This document shows positions 10,259 through 19,087 of a stretch of 47,059 nucleotides of DNA, piece by piece. The translations under genes and the position numbers were made by a program. The number at the start of each line of letters is the position of its first letter. Position 1 is the first letter of the stretch. Source of the DNA: Lachnospiraceae bacterium (GTDB taxonomy: Bacteria; Bacillota; Clostridia; Lachnospirales; Lachnospiraceae); NCBI GenBank assembly GCA_024693545.1, contig JAILKT010000016.1, forward strand, positions 1 through 47,059, given 5' to 3'. The notes under the pieces are model-generated. The model searched no databases. It was not told the origin of the DNA and saw only the letters and a list, made by a program, of their open reading frames with translations.

Positions 10259-11074
10259 TCACATGTCACGCAGATTTTTGCCCGTAAGCGTCAGGAAAAC
10301 CTCTTCGAGCGTCACCTTTGATGTGTCGTCAACCACGAGCTTCTTGAGTTCCTCGCTCGTTCCGATCGCGATGAGTTTTCCGTTGTCCATAATGGCTATC
10401 CTCGTACATATTGCCTCAACCTCTTCCATATAGTGGCTTGTGTAGATCACGGTCGCACCGTTTTTGTTCGATTCCTTTATCTTCTCAAGGATAAAATTTC
10501 TGGACTGCGGATCGATCCCGACGGTCGGTTCATCGAAGATGAGCAGTTCGGGATGATGCCCGATCGCACATGCGATATTTAAGCGTCTCTTCATTCCGCC
10601 CGAAAATGTTTTTGCGTACTCGTCTCTTTTATCGGAAAGACCAACGTACTCGAGGCTCTCGCTGATCCGTTCCTTCAGTTCCTTGCCCTTGATGCCGTAA
10701 AGCGAAGTAAAAAGCTCTACATTTTCCCATGCTTTAAGGCTTCCGTGGATTGCGAGATCCTGTGGTATAAATCCCAGATAGCGGCTGAGCTCTTTTTTGT
10801 TCTTCTTGAAATCCTTTCCCTTAAACTCAACATTCCCAAGGGTCGGCTTAACGATATTGCTTATCATGTTCATCGTGGTACTCTTGCCGGCACCGTTCGG
10901 GCCGAGCAGCCCGAATATCTCGCCCTTTCTGATCTCTATGTTAAGATTGTCCACAACTATGTGATTACCGTACTTTTTCGTAAGGTCGGTAGTCTTAAGG
11001 ATAACCTCGCTTTTATTATTCGCGGAGTCCGTAGTTTTAAAGATAACCTCGCTTTTATTACTGTTCGGATCCAT
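10259..11074 (-). CDS. ABC transporter ATP-binding protein
   Basis: LLGPNGAGKSTT, FSGGMKRRLNIACAI, LLIFDEPTVGID; likely start at MDPNSN (11074) rather than 11179. Confidence 0.93.
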   Translation of the reverse strand: MDPNSNKSEVIFKTTDSANNKSEVILKTTDLTKKYGNHIVVDNLNIEIRKGEIFGLLGPNGAGKSTTMNMISNIVKPTLGNVEFKGKDFKKNKKELSRYLGFIPQDLAIHGSLKAWENVELFTSLYGIKGKELKERISESLEYVGLSDKRDEYAKTFSGGMKRRLNIACAIGHHPELLIFDEPTVGIDPQSRNFILEKIKESNKNGATVIYTSHYMEEVEAICTRIAIMDNGKLIAIGTSEELKKLVVDDTSKVTLEEVFLTLTGKNLRDM

Positions 11075-11161
11075 TGTTTCTTCCTTTCCGTGTTTGTTTT
11101 TTCGCAGCCCCACGCTTATTCGCGCTACGCTTACCGATGTATGTGCCCCGGTCCTGTGATG

Positions 11162-11206
11162 TAAAAAAATCAAGTGCACCGGATCACTTTACATCCGATG
11201 CACTCA
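11162..11206 (-). terminator. Rho-independent terminator downstream of the MCP gene
   Basis: stem GAGTGCAtCGGAT...ATCCGgTGCACT followed on the minus strand by TTGATTTTTTT. Confidence 0.75.
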
Positions 11207-11275
11207 TTTTAGTTTTAGATATGAATGTTTGGTAGTGAAAAAAGAAATGATTCACGGGTGACTTTCGTCATGCTT

Positions 11276-13309
11276 TCAGCACTTAAAACCACTCACATGA
11301 CTTCTCAGCGTTGACGAGATTTTATCGATCGACTCGGCATCATTACCAACCTCAAGCGAAGCACTTACAAGATCCTGTGAACCTTCCGCTACGGCGATAA
11401 TACCGTGGGTATTATCCTCAACCGCTGAGTTAATGGCAGAAATTGAATCGCTTATCGTAACAATTGTTTCGGAAATATCTCTGTTGTCTTCTGAAATTGA
11501 CGACATAGCCGAATAGCACTCGTTTAACGAATTGATAAATTCGTTAATAAGCTGATCCTTTTCTTCTGTATTTTCCTTGGATATCTTGAGCATTATATCA
11601 GATACTTCCTCTGCTGCCTTAACAAGCTGCTCAACGATTCCGAGCACTTCATCCGAAACCTTTTGAATATTGTCAGCCATACTTGCGGAATTGTTGGCAA
11701 GATTTCCTATTTCATCGGCTACTACCGCAAATCCTCTTCCGGCCTCTCCTGCTCTGGCTGCCTCAATCGAAGCATTTAATGAAAGGAGGTTCGTCTGTGA
11801 AGCTACCTCTGCAATACCTTCCGTCATAGTACGGATTTCTTCAACCTTCTTTGTATCGCTGATCTTTTCCTGCAATTTTGAGATCGCCGCATCAAGACGT
11901 TCCGACATATCCTGATCGTTACGCTCGATTTCATTCTTGCGGACATCGATATGTTTGAGATTCCTGCTGATTTCCTCTGTCTTTTCGGCCGCATTCTTGC
12001 TGACTCTTATTGTAAGCGTATTAATATCATTTACCTGCTCGGAAACCTGAGCTGTGGACGCCGATGTTTCCTCTGAAGATGCGCTCATCTCTTCCATCGT
12101 AGCCGAAATAGTCGAAACATCGTCAGAAGTTTTGGCTGAGGCAGCCTTAAGCGACTCCACATTCTTAAGCAGTTCGCTCGATGCATCGTTGACATCGCCT
12201 ATGATCCCGCCCATTGCATTTTTCAGTTCATTTACAGCATTGACCAGTTGCCCGATCTCATCCTTTGACTTTATCTGAATATCTACCGAGAGATCGGCTT
12301 TTCCTTCTTTAACATCTGCTGCCAGAGCCTTAACTTTATTGCTTGCATCGATGATCGGCTTTGTTATCAGCAATCCGGCCACAAGCGCAAATATTATCGC
12401 AACGATCATACATATACCGAGAATGGTAATACCTGTTGTTTTGATCCCTCCCGTAACTATATCATAATTGGCTGCAGGATTTACGTAGAATACTTTCCAA
12501 CCGGAACTTCTCATATTCATCTGCGTCACATAAACATCTTCACCGTTATAATCGGTAATCACCTTCGATCTGTCGGATGAAGCTGCGGCAAGATAATCAA
12601 TACCGAGATCCTCTAATTTCATGATCTTTTCCGTAGTCGATCTGAATTCGGGATTAGGGTGATAAATGAGCGTATCGTTCTCATTTGTAACAAACAGATA
12701 TGATCCCTTTTCACCGTTTTCACTTACGAGTACGTCAATATCTGAGAGAAGCTGTGAAACAAAGATATCAATGGCCGCAATTCCTTCCCAGCCATTGGCA
12801 TTAAAATATTTAGAAACAGCAAGAACCAGTTCACCCGAGCTGGCATCGACATAGGGCTCGCTATAGCAATAAGCGCCGTTCGCTGCCACTGCATTCGTAT
12901 ACCATGCTCTTGTCAAACCGTTAAATTCCGGTGTGGGAACCCATCCGGAACCGTTAAGGAATACACCGTTTGATAACTGTATATAAACCATTGCAAGCGA
13001 AGGATTGTTTCTGGTTATTTCCTCAAGTGTCGTGGTAGCTGCTTGCTGGGACAAAAGAATCTGTTCCTCAGAAGCTCTCGAATTGGAAATAAGAGAAGCT
13101 TCAGCTGCCGCTACAACGCCTCTTGATTCAAGAAGCCATCCGTCGATAACCGCTCCAAAAAAATCTGTTCTGGCAGCATAATTCTCTTGCAAAGTTCTTT
13201 CAAAAGTAACTCTCGTTTTATCGTATGTAATAAAACATTCAGCAGTAAGAAGTATCGCGCACAGAATCGCAACCATCATAATCATCTTAATCTTCAGACT
13301 TTTAAACAT
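11276..13309 (-). CDS. Methyl-accepting chemotaxis protein (Cache sensor)
   Basis: N-terminal TM, periplasmic sensor, HAMP, signalling tip [38 protein letters not shown]. Confidence 0.95.
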   Translation of the reverse strand: MFKSLKIKMIMMVAILCAILLTAECFITYDKTRVTFERTLQENYAARTDFFGAVIDGWLLESRGVVAAAEASLISNSRASEEQILLSQQAATTTLEEITRNNPSLAMVYIQLSNGVFLNGSGWVPTPEFNGLTRAWYTNAVAANGAYCYSEPYVDASSGELVLAVSKYFNANGWEGIAAIDIFVSQLLSDIDVLVSENGEKGSYLFVTNENDTLIYHPNPEFRSTTEKIMKLEDLGIDYLAAASSDRSKVITDYNGEDVYVTQMNMRSSGWKVFYVNPAANYDIVTGGIKTTGITILGICMIVAIIFALVAGLLITKPIIDASNKVKALAADVKEGKADLSVDIQIKSKDEIGQLVNAVNELKNAMGGIIGDVNDASSELLKNVESLKAASAKTSDDVSTISATMEEMSASSEETSASTAQVSEQVNDINTLTIRVSKNAAEKTEEISRNLKHIDVRKNEIERNDQDMSERLDAAISKLQEKISDTKKVEEIRTMTEGIAEVASQTNLLSLNASIEAARAGEAGRGFAVVADEIGNLANNSASMADNIQKVSDEVLGIVEQLVKAAEEVSDIMLKISKENTEEKDQLINEFINSLNECYSAMSSISEDNRDISETIVTISDSISAINSAVEDNTHGIIAVAEGSQDLVSASLEVGNDAESIDKISSTLRSHVSGFKC

Positions 13310-13494
13310 TTCCTTTCTCCTTTCAAAGGCAATCGGTCATTCAATTCCGATTTACTGTACGCTTAAAAGTATATCATCTGATTTCATGATAGTCAATTAT
13401 ATTTTTCACATTTCGACATCTAATTAGCGAGCCCGTGTTTGCAATTTGTTTATTTCATTATGTAGTATGCGTTTTTGTGGATATTTAAATATAC

Positions 13495-16092
13495 CTACTC
13501 TTCCGTCTTACTATCAAACCAAAGAGCCTTATCTGCGACTATTCCGTCACGTTTAATATCAAGAGTGTTCAGAGTCTCTTTGAACGATTCCGGCTTACAA
13601 CCCAAAAGTATACAGTTTGCCGAGAACAGACTCATATCCATAGCTGCATTGTCTATAGTTATATCAGCTTGCAGATCGCGGCATCCCATTCCCGTAGCGG
13701 TATTACCCTCGATCGTGAGCGACAGTCTGCAGTGCCTGCAATCTATCGAAAGATTACCCTTCATAGCGCCTATAGCCACTATATTTGAACCCTTTATCAT
13801 TATATGAACACTACAGTCGCTGATCGTGATATCGCCCCGGGTCTTCTCGATCGCTCCTATACCTGTCACATGATTGCCCGCGCCGACAATATTAAGCGAT
13901 GTTCCGTAGATATGCGTATCCTGTTCTCCGAAGAGCGATCCTATCATCGTTCCCTTGTCAATTCCTATATTGATCGAGATATCCATATTGCTGATATATA
14001 CCGGCGGCTTATCCTGATACGAACCGATGCAGACACAATTGGAAGCTGCGCAGCTGCTCTTAAATGAACCGGATCTAAGGTCGATCGCCTTCTCTCTGTC
14101 GGACGATTTTCCACCGATGCATATACAGTTTTCGCCGCTGATATTAATTTCAAGCACACCCGACATTTCCGACTCGATCTTCCCGAATGTGCTGCGGTAA
14201 TCGTTGCCGATACCATAGGCGTTGGTAAATGTAGGTTTGATCAATAAGCTTCCGTTTCCTTCGAGCTTAAGCTCAGCACTTCCCGGAACGCGTATGCCGT
14301 TTCCGGTGAATACATTGTTTCCTTCAATATTCAGGATAAGCGAAGACTTCTTCCCCAGATCTATGCACGGCGTAGTATCAACATCTCCGATGCTGACGTT
14401 ATGGATCGTAAGACGGCACTTCGAGCGATCACTGACGCGTATGGAAACAGCCGACACAAACTCCGGATTACCCACCAGCGTAAGGTCGCCGTCCGAAAGC
14501 AACAATACATTGTATTTCTGGAGCGACAGGTCTATAAGCGAAAGCTGCGTTTCATCCTTAACAACATAAACCTTCTGTCTGGAATTATTGGAAACCATAT
14601 CAAGATTGGCTCTGCTTATATGTGAAAGCAATTCGGTGGACAGAGCCGGAAGTAATTGATGTTGCGGCTTTGCCGTAAAATAGCCCTGAATAAGATCTAC
14701 GCCCATTCCGATAACGGCATTGAGTTCCTCAAGCGTTTCAACTCCTTCTGCGAGTGCCAGGAAATCGTTATCATGCGCGAATTGGATGATCGTATTGACA
14801 AAGTGCTGTTTTCTGGGATCGATCTGCAGTTCAGATATAAGAAGCCTGTCGATCTTTACATAATTAGGAAGGAACTTAAGCAGATTTGTCACATTGGAAT
14901 AACCGGTGCCGAAATCATCTACCGCAACCTGGAAACCGTACTTCTGGCAGCGTTCGCTGAGCAGGCCGACGGTAATATCTTCCATGTTGGTTTCTTCCGT
15001 AACCTCTATAACCACCCTGTCAAACATTGACTGATACTTATCCGCAAATACCTGAAACTGTTCATCTGTAAGATAATGTCCGGGAATACTGTTGATGAAA
15101 ACCTTTCGGTTACCAAGTTCATCTTTCAGCTGCGTCATTTTCTCCATGACGTTAAAAAGAGTCAACCTCTCAACATCATCAAGTCTTTTTTCTTCGGTTG
15201 CATATTTCAGCAAAGTCAGAGGCGTCAAACCATACTTTTGAGGCATACGCATAAGTGCCTCATAACCGATTATCTCACCGGTCTTTGCACTGACTATAGG
15301 CTGAAAACAATAGTCGATCTCATTATTATCAAGAATATTATTAACAAGGGTGCGTAAATCGTAATCCTTATCCTGCGCAGTATTTGCTACATAGCGGCCG
15401 TTCACTGCATCAGCTACGGGATCGGACGCACATATGCGGCTTTTCATCTCATTTATGAAGAAGTTAAGCGCGATCCAAGTATATACAGAATAATAATATC
15501 CGTTCTCATCACAGCCGTTATTCATATATTCGCATGCCTTATCCAAAGTCACGAGCATGTAGTCCCCGATACGTTCGGCTTCCTCATTGCCGGAATATGT
15601 GATCATGCAAGTATCGGTAATATGTACATGTGCGCAAACAATGGCATTGCTTTCATCTGTAAGTCCGGGCGTACTGAACAACAGCGGATTGATGATGGAG
15701 ATTCTGTCACCGTGGGTGATCTCTATACCTGTTTCTTCACGAATCTCTCGTATTGCAGCTGAGATCACAGGATTAGATTTTTCAAGATCTGCTTTATCGA
15801 TCAATCCTGCCGGTACGCTGATAAGTGGTCTTCCGGCGGGATACCTGAACTCATGGGTAAGCAGAAGTCTCGGCTCCTGCTCCGGCATCTCAACGATCAC
15901 AATACAGCTGACCGCATCCGGTATCATATTGACAAACTCTTGTTTATCTTTAATTGCGACAAGATTATCAGCCTTACGTCTGGTAGCATTATAATAATGT
16001 TTTCCTTCAGCATATCTGTAATCAAAAACATTAACATAATCCGACGCAAATTCTGTTCTGACCATGTCTTGCGTTATTTTTAAATCATCCAT
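13495..16092 (-). CDS. NUDIX - EAL (c-di-GMP phosphodiesterase) - C-terminal beta-helix-like repeat protein
   Basis: NUDIX-like REIREETGI; EAL motifs EALMRMP, EVTEETN, DDFGTGYSN, KIDRLLI, AEGVET, LIQGYF; C-terminal short beta repeats (GNGIRVPGSAELKLEGNGSL...). Confidence 0.85.
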   Translation of the reverse strand: MDDLKITQDMVRTEFASDYVNVFDYRYAEGKHYYNATRRKADNLVAIKDKQEFVNMIPDAVSCIVIVEMPEQEPRLLLTHEFRYPAGRPLISVPAGLIDKADLEKSNPVISAAIREIREETGIEITHGDRISIINPLLFSTPGLTDESNAIVCAHVHITDTCMITYSGNEEAERIGDYMLVTLDKACEYMNNGCDENGYYYSVYTWIALNFFINEMKSRICASDPVADAVNGRYVANTAQDKDYDLRTLVNNILDNNEIDYCFQPIVSAKTGEIIGYEALMRMPQKYGLTPLTLLKYATEEKRLDDVERLTLFNVMEKMTQLKDELGNRKVFINSIPGHYLTDEQFQVFADKYQSMFDRVVIEVTEETNMEDITVGLLSERCQKYGFQVAVDDFGTGYSNVTNLLKFLPNYVKIDRLLISELQIDPRKQHFVNTIIQFAHDNDFLALAEGVETLEELNAVIGMGVDLIQGYFTAKPQHQLLPALSTELLSHISRANLDMVSNNSRQKVYVVKDETQLSLIDLSLQKYNVLLLSDGDLTLVGNPEFVSAVSIRVSDRSKCRLTIHNVSIGDVDTTPCIDLGKKSSLILNIEGNNVFTGNGIRVPGSAELKLEGNGSLLIKPTFTNAYGIGNDYRSTFGKIESEMSGVLEINISGENCICIGGKSSDREKAIDLRSGSFKSSCAASNCVCIGSYQDKPPVYISNMDISINIGIDKGTMIGSLFGEQDTHIYGTSLNIVGAGNHVTGIGAIEKTRGDITISDCSVHIMIKGSNIVAIGAMKGNLSIDCRHCRLSLTIEGNTATGMGCRDLQADITIDNAAMDMSLFSANCILLGCKPESFKETLNTLDIKRDGIVADKALWFDSKTEE

Positions 16093-16317
16093 CAAGTTAC
16101 TCCATCCCAAAAAACTTCAATTACAATTACGATTCATGTAATTTTCACGACCACTTTTTTTATTATCTTGTCCGACCATGTCAGACATCATATTATTATA
16201 TAATAATTTCAAGCATTTGAAAACAATGTTTTTTTTCATAAAATTCGTTGCGGTCCATAATCCCAAACATCCTCGCGGCCAGCCCCGCGATGTAACGCGC
16301 CGTCTCGCACAGACAGT

Positions 16318-16971
16318 CTACATACTCTTCACGATCTTGACCACGCGGCTGGTTCCGAGGCGACTTGCACCGAGTTCAAGGAACTTCTCTGCGTCCTCGA
16401 GTGAGGATATGCCGCCGGCTGCCTTGATTCTGACGTTCTTGCCAACGTGCTTTGCAAAAAGCTCAACATCCGCAAACGTGGCACCGCCTGTCGAGAAGCC
16501 CGTAGAGGTCTTGATAAAGTCAGCGCCCGACTCCGTAACGATTTTGCACATCTTGATCTTCTCCTCATCAGTCAGGAGGCAAGTCTCGATGATGACCTTG
16601 AGGATTTTGTCGCCGCAGGCTTTTTTGATTCGCTTTATCTCTTCGACCACATAGGCGTATTCACCGGCCTTGAGCATTCCAATGTTTATGACCATATCGA
16701 TCTCATCGGCTCCTTTTCTGATTGCGTCCTCAGTCTCAAAAACCTTGGTTTCTGTAGTCATGTTGCCGTTCGGGAAGCCGATGACGGTACAGATCTTAAC
16801 CTTGTCACCGACGTACTCCTTCGCAGGCTTTACGTAGCACGGAGGGATGCAGACCGATGCCGTCGCGTATTTAATGCCGTCATCGCAGATTGCCCTTATC
16901 TGCTCCCATGTTGCGCTCTGAAGTAAAAGTGTGTGATCACACGCCGATAATATTGAATTTATGTCTCTCAT
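16318..16971 (-). CDS. deoC: Deoxyribose-phosphate aldolase
   Basis: [55 protein letters not shown]. Confidence 0.96.
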   Translation of the reverse strand: MRDINSILSACDHTLLLQSATWEQIRAICDDGIKYATASVCIPPCYVKPAKEYVGDKVKICTVIGFPNGNMTTETKVFETEDAIRKGADEIDMVINIGMLKAGEYAYVVEEIKRIKKACGDKILKVIIETCLLTDEEKIKMCKIVTESGADFIKTSTGFSTGGATFADVELFAKHVGKNVRIKAAGGISSLEDAEKFLELGASRLGTSRVVKIVKSM

Positions 16972-17034
16972 TTCAAATCCTCCAACACATTTATTACCAA
17001 GCAGTTATCGAGGCTGATCCGTATCAAGTATTAT

Positions 17035-17181
17035 GGTCACCGGTCCGTAATTTACAGAAGCTACCTTATCTTGGTCACCGGTCCGTCATTTACGAAAGCG
17101 ACCTTATCTTGGTCACCGGTCCGTCATTTACGGAAGCTACCTTATCTTGGTCACCGGTCCGTCATTTACGGAAGCTACCTG
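17035..17181. repeat. 38-bp tandem repeat, about 3.9 copies
   Basis: GGTCACCGGTCCGTCATTTACGGAAGCTACCTTATCTT starting at 17035, 17073, 17111, 17149. Confidence 0.93.
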
Positions 17182-17453
17182 CATTCCGATGCATTTTTAT
17201 ACGATACTTCATAGCCAATAGCCATGGTCTGTTTTGATGTATATATTATAGCTTGTCCTCCCTTGGTAATGTCAATTGATTATAGGGATATATGTGACGA
17301 AATCCAGCAAGTATTTAATAATACCCGCCCGAATTCTTAAAACACCTCCGAAAAGTAGCGCAACAACTCAGATTTACTATTCAGAAAGCCTTATTTCGAT
17401 GTGGTCAGTATTATAAGATGTTTGAAGTCAATAATTAACGGAAGCGTTCAGCG

Positions 17454-17879
17454 AAATTGCGTCCAATAGAAAATGAATGCCCTCTGTGGACCACATTTTA
17501 GAGGTGTTTTTGCCAAAATTTCGCATTGATTTCGTATTGGACGCAATTTACCTATTTTCATCGGAAAGAGTAAAAAAAATGCGTCCACACGAACGATTGA
17601 TTTCGTATTGGACGCATTCTACCATATAAGCACTCCTGAAGCGTTCGCCGCAGCAAAGCTAAACATGAGTTCAGTAAAATTGCGTCCAATAGAAAATGAA
17701 TGCCCTCTGTGGACCACATTTTAGAGGTGTTTTTGCCAAAATTTCGCATCGATTTCGTATTGGACGCAATTTTCCTATTTTCATCGGAAAGAGTAAAAAA
17801 AATGCGTCCACACGAACGATTGATTTCGTATTGGACGCATTCTACCATATAAGCACTCCTGAAGCGTTCGCCGCAGCGA
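17454..17879. repeat. Direct duplication (223-bp period, about 203-bp copies) of a structured MITE-like sequence
   Basis: 17454-17656 repeated at 17677-17879; each copy holds inverted repeats AAATTGCGTCCAATA/TATTGGACGCAATTT and AATGCGTCCA/TGGACGCATT. Confidence 0.9.
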
Positions 17880-17983
17880 AGGCTTCTGACCCGTAGTAAA
17901 AGTTGCCACGCTTCAAGGCAACTTTTGCGGAGGGCAGCGACGTAACGAAGTTACGTCGGCGGCTTTAGCCGCCACCTCGAGCA

Positions 17984-18015
17984 AAAAAGGGATTCGCTTT
18001 AACGAATCCCTTTTT
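17984..18015 (-). terminator. Strong rho-independent terminator, probably the original tRNA-Pro terminator
   Basis: AAAAAGGGATTCG-cttta a-CGAATCCCTTTTT, 13-bp stem, immediately beside attL. Confidence 0.8.
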
Positions 18016-18017
18016 GA

Positions 18018-18038
18018 TCGAGGTGACTGGACTTGAAC
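18018..18038. repeat. attL: 21-bp direct repeat of the tRNA-Pro 3' end
   Basis: TCGAGGTGACTGGACTTGAAC, identical to 29539-29559. Confidence 0.92.
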
Positions 18039-18224
18039 TATAAAACTCATTCTGAAAGCCTTATATGAACAGATTTCCAAAACGAAGTCTACAACAAAGT
18101 CTACAAATCTACGAAAGGAGATTGCACAGTCTCTTTTTTAATGTTCTACATAGAGTTCAAACGAATGCAACCTTCAACTCGTGCTGAATACAGTATGTCT
18201 TATGAGAGAACAAGAACGATAAGA

Positions 18225-18254
18225 TTGTAATCATTGTCTTGTTCGGTGTATAAT
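18225..18254 (+). promoter_or_regulatory. Sigma-A-like promoter for the 77-aa ORF
   Basis: TTGTAA - 18 bp - TATAAT; GAAAGGAG at about 18293. Confidence 0.6.
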
Positions 18255-18309
18255 CAAAATAGTAATATAAAAACATCAAAAGAGAAAATGACGAAAGGAG
18301 ACAAAGAGT

Positions 18310-18543
18310 ATGACGGCTGAACAGGCATTGTTTGAAAAGGTGAGAAAGAAACATTCCACGTCCGAAACCACATTGAGAGACGATATTGACCGAAGAGCGC
18401 GGGAACAGTACCTAAATACCCATGATACTATACCGACACTTGAAGAGATAGATGAAGTCATTAACGAATATAGGAAGGGTGAAGCAAAAGGCGGTGGAAC
18501 TATTCCCGTGGCAGATGATAAAGCAGACATAGACACCCGTTAA
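18310..18543 (+). CDS. Small charged hypothetical protein of the element
   Basis: 77 aa, promoter and RBS upstream, first gene inside attL. Confidence 0.65.
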   Translation: MTAEQALFEKVRKKHSTSETTLRDDIDRRAREQYLNTHDTIPTLEEIDEVINEYRKGEAKGGGTIPVADDKADIDTR

Positions 18544-18560
18544 TTCCTTCTTACGAAAAC

Positions 18561-18647
18561 GCCCCGAGCGGAGCAGGATATAGTCTCAGTCCTGCCCTGC
18601 AATGATAGGCGGGTGAAAACCGATTGACGCTATGCGGGAATCGGGGT
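18561..18647. ncRNA. Candidate structured RNA (or folded DNA site), three-way junction
   Basis: P1 GCCCCGA/TCGGGGT, P2 GCAGGA/TCCTGC, P3 CCTGCA/TGCGGG with inner ATAG(g)CG/CGCTAT; strand unknown. Confidence 0.4.
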
Positions 18648-18662
18648 CTCTATCTACTCGTC

Positions 18663-18821
18663 GTGATTGCTTTGCAATCACTAGAAAACATTTCGATGGG
18701 TCACCGAATGTTTTCGGATAAGAGGTAGTAGAGGTATATCGTGATTGCTTTACAATCACTAGATAAGTGGTAGTAGAGGTATATAGTTCGGAAGTAACTA
18801 TCCGTGATTGTTTACAATCAC
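18663..18821. repeat. Three near-identical hairpins GTGATTGCTTTGCAATCAC plus repeated flanks
   Basis: Copies near 18663, 18741 and 18804, each followed by TAG; GATAAG(A/T)GGTAGTAGAGGTATAT also duplicated. Confidence 0.85.
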
Positions 18822-19087
18822 TAGTTCAATTCAATCTCTTGTTCTTTATCTTGCTCCTTAAAGTCCTCAAAGGATATAGGACAAGCCTCTCCTTTTTCAT
18901 TATACAATTTAACGAGTTCTACATACGCCTTTTCTGTTTCGCCCCTACCAACGAAGTTATTTAGTGCATAGTTGATTCCATGAGGTCTTACACCGTAACA
19001 ATCTTTATGCCAGTCAGAGAAACAAGAATCGTTATATATTTGACATAGCTCATCTGGAGCGGGCTTGACTCCCCGTATAAGACGCAT
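18821..19087 (-). CDS. Small hypothetical, phage-protein-like (WHKDCYGVRP)
   Basis: 88 aa; overlaps the 3' end of the truncated cpaF-like gene in another frame. Confidence 0.5.
   Translation of the reverse strand: MRLIRGVKPAPDELCQIYNDSCFSDWHKDCYGVRPHGINYALNNFVGRGETEKAYVELVKLYNEKGEACPISFEDFKEQDKEQEIELN

Noticed and set aside
5645-11179. Novel defence or toxin system
   Set aside because: Response regulator, histidine kinase, two ABC-2 permeases and an ATPase form a common exporter arrangement.
17035-17181. Possible CRISPR array
   Set aside because: The whole 38-bp period is conserved; there are no variable spacers and no cas genes. The same applies to the other arrays.
17558-17848. 96-aa minus-strand ORF in the duplicated repeat
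   Set aside because: Encoded entirely by the structured repeat, repeats its own motif in two halves, no protein-like features.
18561-18647. Known riboswitch or hammerhead/twister-type ribozyme
   Set aside because: I could not match conserved core motifs of classes I know; left as unclassified candidate pending an Rfam search.
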